64,000 nt of DNA from NCBI GenBank assembly GCA_937870825.1, contig CALMZO010000252.1, positions 19,935-83,934 on the forward strand, in the 5' to 3' direction. The number at the start of each line of letters is the position of its first letter. Within the stretch, counting starts at the first letter, position 1. Shown here piece by piece: positions 51,784 through 58,310 of this stretch. Origin of the DNA: an uncultured Chloroflexota bacterium (GTDB taxonomy: Bacteria; Chloroflexota; Anaerolineae; UBA4142; SHND01). A model generated the notes under the pieces. That model worked only from the letters and a program-made list of their open reading frames with translations, was not told the origin of the DNA and did not search any database. The position numbers and the translations under genes were made by a program.

Positions 51784-53526
51784 TTAGTTTGATTTGGATT
51801 GCGCGATGGATTTTTGTGCCTCTTCAAGTGTCTGGAAGGCATCTTCTTCTTCACGTTCGCCTTTGGATTCTGGCTCCTTGATCCGAACCAAAACTGGGAA
51901 ATTTATCAGTTGACCGGAGAGTAATGCTTCTCCGACATCCAAGTCAGGAAGCATGCGTGCTTCATCTTCGCCCAGCGTTTCAATGACCTTGCGAACAAAG
52001 TTTTGATCTGCTGGATTGACCATTCGCATTATGATATAGGAATTACATTGTGAAAGTGTTGTTTCATCTAGACGAGAAGGACGTTGGCTCACGAGGACAA
52101 GCCCAACTCCGAATTTTCTCCCTTCCTGGGCGATTTGTTTTGTAGTGGTGATCGCGTCAACTTCTGCCGCAGTATCAGCTCTTGCTGGTGCAAAGTTATG
52201 TGCCTCTTCAAGCAAAAGTAGAACAGGCAACTTTAGTTCATTCGATACGCGTGCGCTAAATATTTCATTTGCAATCAGGCTATAAATTGTAGCTTGAAAA
52301 TCGCCTGTATAGCCAGCAAGGGCTACAATGCTGATTCCAGCGTAACTTACCAACCTTGTTCGATCAGTCGGGAGTGGTTCACTCGTTTGTGCAACTTTCT
52401 TGCTAATATCTTCCATCTGTTTCAGTCGCTTTGCAGCAGTACGAAGGTTGTTCGGAAGGCTCTCTAGCCATCCTGCAACCTGTTTTTTAATTGCCAATTG
52501 TTCACGCCCGCTCCATTCCACGATCAGATTTACGGAGTCATGATCTTCTCTACGCGTTGCCTCAACTACTGCTTGGACGAAATCCCCCAGAAAATACAGG
52601 TTTGGTTTCAAGCCATATCGCGCGATATTCGCGTTTCCCAAATAACTACTCAACCACTCGGTACGTTCGCGCAATGCCTCTCCCTGTGTTGTGATAAAAT
52701 TTCGCGCGCCGATAAAAAGTTCGTCAAAGAGACTACGATGTGTGTTTGCAAGCTTCCATCCAAGTGCTTCGACCACAGTAACAACCGTTTCTGGTGATTG
52801 TTCAAATATTGGAAATTGAGCATAATAGCGCTTAACGCGATTCGTCAAGGTTGGAATTTCGGCTAATCCTGTATAGTCGCCATGCGGATCGAAGATGACA
52901 ATTGGGTAATTCTTTTTTGATAACTCCTCGATGATTCGCCGGGCTGTCCAGCTCTTTCCCGCGCCCGTCATTGCAAGAATCGCAAGATGGCGGGTGACAA
53001 TTGCATGACCATCAACTTTGACATCCACTTCTGGGCGATTAGATAGTGTGGCAATATCGAGTGCTCGATTCTTTTTGTCTTCCAATTCGCCGAGTACAAC
53101 GCGCGCAACATCTTTGGAATTCGGACGGTAAGCACTGGATGCCGGTTGCGCTGGATATCGCAGATGATCGAGCTTCCCACCACTACTCCCATCAATTGGT
53201 TCAGCGCCCAACACTTGACAAACAGCGGTGACCATTTCACGGCTGAGGGAAAGCACCGTGTCAAAGGGATCAGTGCGCGTAGCTGCCAATTCATGTCCTG
53301 CTTCTGAGGGAAACAATGGATTCAATCGCTCGATGCGTTGAACTTTTGCCCAAACCCGAATATTTTCGGGTTGAGGATTATCATCGGTGCGACGGAGCTC
53401 TGCATCCACTGCAATAATGTCTTGCTCACGGATCGTTTCATGGGCTACCGCCAAACGGAATTCACGACTTGTGCTTTCACCAACAATGGTTCCAACATAA
53501 CGAACCCTCTGATTTTCTGGTAACAT
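51784..53526 (-). CDS. herA: HerA-type DNA translocase ATPase
   Basis: 580 aa. A HAS-barrel-like N-terminus (residues 1-110), then Walker A AMTGAGKSWTARRI (GAGKS 188-192), VIFDPHGDYTGL, a long insert, Walker B LPVLLLLEEAHNFAP, and an arginine/sensor region (EGRKFGVGLVLVSQRPSRLDE, IIMRMVNPADQNFV). This is the HerA/FtsK hexameric pump that threads DNA ends. It pairs with the NurA nuclease encoded 12 bases upstream. Such pairs act in end resection in archaea; HerA partners are also known in bacterial antiphage systems. Confidence 0.93.
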   Translation of the reverse strand: MLPENQRVRYVGTIVGESTSREFRLAVAHETIREQDIIAVDAELRRTDDNPQPENIRVWAKVQRIERLNPLFPSEAGHELAATRTDPFDTVLSLSREMVTAVCQVLGAEPIDGSSGGKLDHLRYPAQPASSAYRPNSKDVARVVLGELEDKKNRALDIATLSNRPEVDVKVDGHAIVTRHLAILAMTGAGKSWTARRIIEELSKKNYPIVIFDPHGDYTGLAEIPTLTNRVKRYYAQFPIFEQSPETVVTVVEALGWKLANTHRSLFDELFIGARNFITTQGEALRERTEWLSSYLGNANIARYGLKPNLYFLGDFVQAVVEATRREDHDSVNLIVEWSGREQLAIKKQVAGWLESLPNNLRTAAKRLKQMEDISKKVAQTSEPLPTDRTRLVSYAGISIVALAGYTGDFQATIYSLIANEIFSARVSNELKLPVLLLLEEAHNFAPARADTAAEVDAITTTKQIAQEGRKFGVGLVLVSQRPSRLDETTLSQCNSYIIMRMVNPADQNFVRKVIETLGEDEARMLPDLDVGEALLSGQLINFPVLVRIKEPESKGEREEEDAFQTLEEAQKSIAQSKSN

Positions 53527-53538
53527 TTTTCTCCCTCA

Positions 53539-55032
53539 TCATGTTTTTGGTCGAAACAGCCAATCACGGTGGGTCATGTAGATTGCCTGAACCAAGATGC
53601 GACGCATTTCAGCATCGCTTATTTCACCGCGTTGCAAACTAACTCCCAAATGAAATCGTATTAGCTTGCTATACGCGTCGGTAAGCCAAGCTGGCACATG
53701 TGCGAATTTGTCAACGATATCAAGGCCCACTGGAAAACCATATCCAGGCAAAAGCTTTGCATATAAATGAACTCGCCGAGCAGCCTCGAGTATCTGATCG
53801 GTACCTAATTCTTCAAATATTTCAACACGGATTGGTTCAGTGGTTTCACTTATCCGAACGTAGCATCCAACCACCTGCGGGAATCCTATCTTACCCGGTC
53901 TAAGCGGAGAGAAATCGACTCGGCTGGCATCTACGTCTCCAGGTAAAGTAACAAAGCCTTCCCGCAAACCGTACTTGGCCATCTGCCATGATTCTGAGCA
54001 TTCACCTGGTCGGAGCAACATTCCGAGCAGAAGTGAGTCTGTATATCCCAGTTTGTTCAAAAGAGCTTCAGGGTGCTTTAGATCCGTTCGGCCGTACATT
54101 TGATTAAAGTAGTCTTCTTTATCTCTCAAACGCAATCCGCGAAACACACGTTGCAACAGAACCTTCTCGCTGAATTCTCGAAGTTCTCCCCGTTCTACCA
54201 CTCCCACGATAATTGGTTTTGGTGTTCGCTTTTTTGCTTCCCGGATCAGACGGCGATATAGGAATGCCATCCATGACAACGGCTCAAACAGGCGTCGTTT
54301 AACCCATTCGTCCGAGCGCGCGGTCATTTGTGGATAAATGTCCAATTTCGCTTCCAACAAAAAATCCTCTTTGAGCTGTATTGCCATCACAGGGTCAGAA
54401 GCGTACTGGCGTAAAAAGAGATCAATATCATTCTCAGTAAAAGGTGTATGTCCTGCATAGGTTCGAACCAAATACATTAAAGGTCCGTGAAACATGAGGA
54501 CCCGCAGCGTCGGAGTGCGCTCTAGTACTGAAAGACCGCCAAGCAGCTCTGCGGTGATACGAACAATATCTGGGAAATCTTTTCGCTCCTTGCTGCCTCC
54601 TTCCAAATCGCCGAAAATGACCGGGTAGTAACCGAATTGTTCTCGCTCTGATATGCGTCGCTCACCGGTTCGAACAAGATATGAACCCACGCGTAAGAGA
54701 ATTGGGACTTGGTTAGATATCTGCACTTGACCAATGCCACCATCAATAAATGTAACGACTTCACCTTGGACATCATTCCAACTCGTATCTCCAACATTAC
54801 TGACTTCAAGTATCTGGTCGTTACGTTTTCCTTCATCGCTTTCGCGCATCGCGCGACGTAATGCCGTAACAAACTTTGCAGTATTGTTAAAGTAGTTATT
54901 GCGCAGACTCTCAGCTACAATAAGAGAGTTTTCTGCAAGCTTCATCATCAGCTGCGGTTGCCGACGTAAATCTTCGCGTACGGCACTCTCAGTCGTCCAG
55001 CGATCCTTCTCCTCCAAAGGATTCTGTCTCAT
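53539..55032 (-). CDS. nurA: NurA-domain nuclease
   Basis: 497 aa. VTFIDGGIGQVQI (Asp97) matches the first metal-binding Asp strand of NurA. ELLGGLSVLERTPTLRVLMFHGPLM is a second conserved strand region and PIIVGVVERGELREF a third. The C-terminal GFPVGLDIVDKFAHVP matches the last NurA strand. NurA is a 5'-3' exonuclease/endonuclease working with HerA, encoded next in the operon. Longer than archaeal NurA (about 330-450 aa), with an N-terminal extension of about 90 residues. Host-type CGCG runs are scarce. Confidence 0.85.
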   Translation of the reverse strand: MRQNPLEEKDRWTTESAVREDLRRQPQLMMKLAENSLIVAESLRNNYFNNTAKFVTALRRAMRESDEGKRNDQILEVSNVGDTSWNDVQGEVVTFIDGGIGQVQISNQVPILLRVGSYLVRTGERRISEREQFGYYPVIFGDLEGGSKERKDFPDIVRITAELLGGLSVLERTPTLRVLMFHGPLMYLVRTYAGHTPFTENDIDLFLRQYASDPVMAIQLKEDFLLEAKLDIYPQMTARSDEWVKRRLFEPLSWMAFLYRRLIREAKKRTPKPIIVGVVERGELREFSEKVLLQRVFRGLRLRDKEDYFNQMYGRTDLKHPEALLNKLGYTDSLLLGMLLRPGECSESWQMAKYGLREGFVTLPGDVDASRVDFSPLRPGKIGFPQVVGCYVRISETTEPIRVEIFEELGTDQILEAARRVHLYAKLLPGYGFPVGLDIVDKFAHVPAWLTDAYSKLIRFHLGVSLQRGEISDAEMRRILVQAIYMTHRDWLFRPKT

Positions 55033-55041
55033 ATCAAACCT

Positions 55042-55494
55042 CTACTTCGTGTCTGGGGTAAGAATCCATTCGCGCATCGCCGCCATCTTTTGCCCAATCC
55101 CACCTTCAGCAAACTTTGCATTTGGCATTACTTCGCCATAGCCATCCATCGCATCTAGATACACTTTTCCCATGTTGATGAAAATCTCCGAGTATGGTTT
55201 TTTTGCTACCTTGCTCAGCTCGCGCATCACTTGACCGTGCAATTCTTTCGCGCGTTGCTTATCCATTCGTTGGTCGTAATAGGGTATCGGTGTCTCCGCA
55301 TCAATCAACCCATATTTCGCGGAAAGAATTTTGATGTCCACATTCTTTGGAAATTTTCCTTCACGCATCAACTTTTTGACGACAAGATAATTCACTCCGT
55401 CATACCGTTCAAGCGCGGGCATTAATCCTTTGTCCCGTTTTTTGCGATTAGAACAAGCAATGAGAAGCAATTTGCGTGGTTCTGTTGACATCAT
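55042..55494 (-). CDS. YaaA/DUF6884-like protein
   Basis: 150 aa. KLLLIACSNRKK at the N-terminus, ILSAKYGLIDAETPIPYYDQRM in the middle and an IFINMGKVYLDAM strand are the pattern of DUF6884, related to YaaA (DUF328). YaaA binds DNA. I recall that DpdC, which turns preQ0 in DNA into an amide, is of this superfamily, but I cannot confirm it. In that model this protein would act on the base placed by the DpdA-like enzyme. It is 9 bases from nurA, so one operon. Confidence 0.78.
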   Translation of the reverse strand: MMSTEPRKLLLIACSNRKKRDKGLMPALERYDGVNYLVVKKLMREGKFPKNVDIKILSAKYGLIDAETPIPYYDQRMDKQRAKELHGQVMRELSKVAKKPYSEIFINMGKVYLDAMDGYGEVMPNAKFAEGGIGQKMAAMREWILTPDTK

Positions 55495-55513
55495 AGTAGC
55501 GGAGTGTTATAGT
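55485..55513 (+). promoter_or_regulatory. Strong plus-strand promoter
   Basis: TTGACA (55485-55490), a 17-base spacer, TATAGT (55508-55513). It points to the right, against the operon, and overlaps the DUF6884 start region. Its only downstream candidate is the structured RNA. Confidence 0.85.
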
Positions 55514-55519
55514 ATTTTT

Positions 55520-55622
55520 AGAGAATGGTAGAAAGTAAGTCCGGGTTACGGTGGGACGGCGGTTCGCCGCTGCTCACCCGCAAGGGTAAACACCGTCCGG
55601 GGTTTCTACCATTTTTCTTTTT
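55520..55622 (+). ncRNA. Structured small RNA convergent with DUF3800
   Basis: Closing stem AATGGTAGAAA (55524-55534) with TTTCTACCATT (55603-55613), 11 bp perfect. Inner stem CCGG plus ACGGTG (55541-55553, GTT bulge) with CACCGT plus CCGG (55591-55600). Two hairpins inside: CGGCG-GTT-CGCCG (55557-55569) and ACCC-GCAA-GGGT (55576-55587), a GNRA tetraloop. The 3' arm continues into ATTTTTCTTTTTC, an intrinsic-terminator end. The promoter upstream is near consensus. It overlaps the DUF3800 stop codon on the opposite strand. Conserved RNA motifs adjacent to DUF3800 genes have been reported; a match is not tested here. Confidence 0.75.
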
Positions 55623-56241
55623 CATTCCAGCGCACCACGCGATACACGGCGATTTTGCTCCGAATCAATTCCTCGTAACGCGTGTCATCATGCTTGTGCG
55701 CAAAAGCCACTGCGCCCGCGACAAAATCTGCCAAGTTAATCCGCGAATCCTGCATACTGTCAATCGCAAGCACCTGAATTGTCTCATCAAATTCTGATTC
55801 AATCAGTTGGCTCCGCACACCCTCGTCCCCTGCACGGGCAAAATGGTTATCGAGAAAGACGCGCCGCAGGTGAGGAAACCGTTCCAGGCAGTAGGGTAAT
55901 ATCTGCTTCATGAGCAAGGCGTGATTGCCGGGCGTATCGGGAATCGTCAAGCCCTCTTTGTCCACAACCAAAACAAAAAGGGTGACTGCTTCTTGTTTCA
56001 AAGCGAGCAAGACCTGGCGGCGCGTCTTGTCACTCGTCTTGAAAAATTTTAGTTCTGCCAGTTGTCGTTCGCGTCCGCGCGCTCCCTTGTCCGGTAATCC
56101 GCGCCGTATTTTCGGAATCAATCTTTGCAGGTCGCGGTCTTGGGCATCTGCCACCAGAACGGCAACCACAACAACCGGCGCGCTCAGGTCAGGCAGCGAA
56201 CCGCTCTCATCAACAAATGCAACAAATTCTACCTGCGTCAT
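55606..56241 (-). CDS. DUF3800 protein
   Basis: 211 aa. FVAFVDESGSLPDL at the N-terminus (Asp-Glu motif), KTSDKTRRQVLLAL, VVDKEG, RRVFLDNHFARAG and AIDSMQDSRINLADFVAGAVAFAH near the end are the DUF3800 pattern, an RNase H-like fold with acidic residues in catalytic positions. Function unknown; these genes are often mobile and often lie beside structured RNAs. The start overlaps yhhQ by 4 bases (ATGA), and the C-terminus runs into the small RNA. It may act on that RNA or on DNA. Confidence 0.85.
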   Translation of the reverse strand: MTQVEFVAFVDESGSLPDLSAPVVVVAVLVADAQDRDLQRLIPKIRRGLPDKGARGRERQLAELKFFKTSDKTRRQVLLALKQEAVTLFVLVVDKEGLTIPDTPGNHALLMKQILPYCLERFPHLRRVFLDNHFARAGDEGVRSQLIESEFDETIQVLAIDSMQDSRINLADFVAGAVAFAHKHDDTRYEELIRSKIAVYRVVRWNEKEKW

Positions 56242-56921
56242 CCGGTGGTGCGTTCAGTCATTTTAAGAGGATTAAAATCGGTGCCGCGATCGTACACATC
56301 CAAATTCTCTGCGCGTTTCAACCGGTTCACAACAACATAGGTTAACGGCGTCGCCATCACTTCGTACGCTACCTTGAAAAGCCACTGCGTTACAATTGCG
56401 CTCGTTAACGCGTCAAAGGGAATCACACCTGCAAACGCAATGCTGATAAAAATCGCCGAGTCCAATCCCTGTCCGACAAGGGTTGACCCGATGGTTCGAA
56501 GCCAGAGCCAGCGTCCGTTCGTCGCCACTTTCATCTTGGCAAGCACCAGTGAATTCGCGAATTCGCCGATGAGGTACGCGATGAAGGATGCAAGCAGCAA
56601 GCGTGGCGCAAAACCCAGTATCGCCTCATAGGCGTCTTGTCCTTGCCAAAAGGACGCGGGTGGCAACAAACCGCCCAGCCAAACGGCGGCGACGGCGATG
56701 AGGTTGCAAAAAAATCCGAGCCAAATTACGCGCCGTGATGCGGCGTACCCGTACACTTCGGTCAGTACATCGCCGACAATATAACTGATGGGAAAAACAA
56801 TGACAGCGGCGGGCAGAATCAAACCGAACACGTCAATCAATTTGACCGCGATGATATTGGCGACGATGAGGCAAGTGACAAACACAGCAGCAACAAATAG
56901 AAACCATTGTGAATAGCGCAT
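56238..56921 (-). CDS. yhhQ: YhhQ-type queuosine precursor transporter (VUT family)
   Basis: 227 aa, six or seven membrane segments. VANIIAVKLIDVFGLILPAAVIVFPISYIVGDVLTEVYGY is the conserved opening of the family, followed by IAYLIGEFANSLVLAKMK and LRTIGSTLVGQGLDSAIFI. It imports preQ0/preQ1. A good Shine-Dalgarno (AAAGGAG) precedes the ATG. It could serve tRNA queuosine, but its place at the head of a run with a DpdA-like gene suggests it feeds DNA modification. Its composition is closer to the host. Confidence 0.9.
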   Translation of the reverse strand: MRYSQWFLFVAAVFVTCLIVANIIAVKLIDVFGLILPAAVIVFPISYIVGDVLTEVYGYAASRRVIWLGFFCNLIAVAAVWLGGLLPPASFWQGQDAYEAILGFAPRLLLASFIAYLIGEFANSLVLAKMKVATNGRWLWLRTIGSTLVGQGLDSAIFISIAFAGVIPFDALTSAIVTQWLFKVAYEVMATPLTYVVVNRLKRAENLDVYDRGTDFNPLKMTERTTG

Positions 56922-56951
56922 GCTTGCTCCTTTGAGAATAAAGTGGATTGG

Positions 56952-56980
56952 ATTCTAACAAAATCTGAAATCAATTTCAA
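56952..56980 (-). promoter_or_regulatory. Promoter of yhhQ
   Basis: On the minus strand TTGAAA (56980-56975), a 17-base spacer, TAGAAT (56957-56952). It starts a leader of about 25 bases. Confidence 0.75.
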
Positions 56981-57043
56981 CCGCATTTCGAAATTCAGGT
57001 GTGCATCCGGATTTTGGATAACGGTCCAATTGTGCCGATTTCC

Positions 57044-57094
57044 AATCGGTTTGAACCGATTTCAACCTGTTGTAGCCACCAAATTCATTTGGTG
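57044..57094 (+). promoter_or_regulatory. Two palindromes upstream of the AbrB gene
   Basis: AATCGGTT-TG-AACCGATT (57044-57061) and CACCAAAT-TC-ATTTGGTG (57077-57094), both 8+2+8 and perfect. They may be operator sites. Confidence 0.6.
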
Positions 57095-57166
57095 TGCGCC
57101 GCGCCCAAAATCGTGACGCACACCCTAGAAATTCCGGCATTGTCCTATCCGATACGCGGAGGTGAG

Positions 57167-57388
57167 ATGAACGCGACTGTTGCCGCAAACGGACGAATCG
57201 TGATTCCCGCTTGGGTGCGGCGCAAGTTGGGCATCAAAGCGGGAACCCGAATTCATATTCTTGTGGATGATACGAACCATCGTATTGTCCTGACTCCAAT
57301 CACTCGCGAGTACATAAACCGCTTGCGAGGGAAATACAAAGGGCGGGGATTGCTACAAGCACTGGTGGCGGGCAAGAAGCGTGAGTGA
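57167..57388 (+). CDS. AbrB/MazE-type DNA-binding protein
   Basis: 73 aa from the ATG at 57167 with GGAGG upstream. It has the swapped-hairpin SpoVT/AbrB domain: VAANGRIVIPAWVRRKLGIKAGTRIHILVDDTNHRIVLTPI. The C-terminus is basic (RLRGKYKGRGLLQALVAGKKRE). Such proteins are often antitoxins, but no toxin gene follows (a convergent hydrolase gene lies 34 bases away), so this is an orphan regulator or antitoxin. Two upstream palindromes could be its own operators. The longer frame to 56999 is discarded. Confidence 0.85.
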   Translation: MNATVAANGRIVIPAWVRRKLGIKAGTRIHILVDDTNHRIVLTPITREYINRLRGKYKGRGLLQALVAGKKRE

Positions 57389-57422
57389 AACTCTGGCAAG
57401 CAAAAAAAAACCGGTAGACATG

Positions 57423-58223
57423 CTACGCAGTTTTATCTTTCAAAAATCTCTCTATCGCCCGATTCACCTCTTCCGGTTTTTCCATGCTCGGCACATGCCC
57501 GATATTTTCTAAAATCAACACCTGCGCGTTCGGAATTTCGCGCGCGAGCGTTTGGCAGTTCTCGATGACAACAGGTTGGTCGCCGGTGCCATAGATGACG
57601 AGAGTTGGAACTAGAATTTCGCTCAAGCGTCCAATTGCAGGCGGTTCGAGGGGCGCGGGTTTGTAGCCGTCCGTGTCAATTTTCAGATTGTCCAATTCCA
57701 TCGCGCGAATCTTTTCGCGGACGTGCGCGGGCACTTGGTCGGGCGTCCGATTCGGACCGTCCACCCACATTTTCAATTCCAAATCAATCACGCGTTCCAA
57801 ATCGCCGGCGGCGAACGCGGCGTCTTGCTCTTCCCACTGTTTCGTCAATTCCGGTGGCGCGACAAAACCGCTGTAACCTGCCGCAATCAAAATCAATGCC
57901 GAGACGCGTTCCGGATGTTCGAGCGCGAAATCAACGGCGAGCGAACCCCCCATCGAACAGCCAAGCAAAAGCGCGCGTTCGATATTGAGTTCGTCGAGCA
58001 GCGCGCGCAAATCCGCGCGGCGATTGAATTCTTTTGTGTGCGTAATCGTTTTGCCAAAGCCGCGTTGGTCGAAACGAACGACGCGGTGGGTTTTGGAAAA
58101 GTGTTCAACTTGCGGGTCCCACATTGCGCTGTGCGCGATGCCCGCATGTATCATCACCAATGCGGGTCCTTGGCCTGTTTCCTCGTAATACAGTTCTCCG
58201 TTGTCAAAATTGAGCAGAGGCAT
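57423..58223 (-). CDS. Alpha/beta hydrolase
   Basis: 266 aa. ALVMIHAGIAHSAMWDPQ (oxyanion), VVRFDQRGFGKT, LLLGCSMGGSLAVDFALEHPERV (nucleophile Ser), TLVIYGTGDQPVV (Asp region) and ENIGHVPSMEKPEEVNRAI (His). It is the 3-oxoadipate enol-lactonase/epoxide hydrolase-like group, cytoplasmic; substrate unknown. Downstream comes a palindromic terminator shared with the next gene unit. Confidence 0.88.
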   Translation of the reverse strand: MPLLNFDNGELYYEETGQGPALVMIHAGIAHSAMWDPQVEHFSKTHRVVRFDQRGFGKTITHTKEFNRRADLRALLDELNIERALLLGCSMGGSLAVDFALEHPERVSALILIAAGYSGFVAPPELTKQWEEQDAAFAAGDLERVIDLELKMWVDGPNRTPDQVPAHVREKIRAMELDNLKIDTDGYKPAPLEPPAIGRLSEILVPTLVIYGTGDQPVVIENCQTLAREIPNAQVLILENIGHVPSMEKPEEVNRAIERFLKDKTA

Positions 58224-58238
58224 TGTCTCAAAAAAAAT

Positions 58239-58310
58239 CCCCTCTCCAGAAGAATTGTGATGCGAAATTCGTTTCGCAGAAATTCTTTCTGGAGAGGGGA
58301 AGGGGTGAGG
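58239..58310 (-). terminator. Palindromic terminator (CCTCTCC-type element)
   Basis: A long stem of CCCCTCTCCAGAAGAATT with AATTCTTTCTGGAGAGGGG (58239-58299), an inner TGCGAA/TTCGCA stem, then TTTTTTTT on the minus strand. The adjacent AAGGGGTGAGG marks the CCTCACCCC family. It follows the stop of the TPR-PD40 gene. Confidence 0.8.

Noticed and set aside
50707..56921. Island as prophage or transposon
   Set aside because: No integrase, transposase, attachment duplication or structural phage gene seen.
56920..57000. preQ1 riboswitch before yhhQ
   Set aside because: The leader is about 25 bases and shows neither the preQ1-I core nor room for class II or III.
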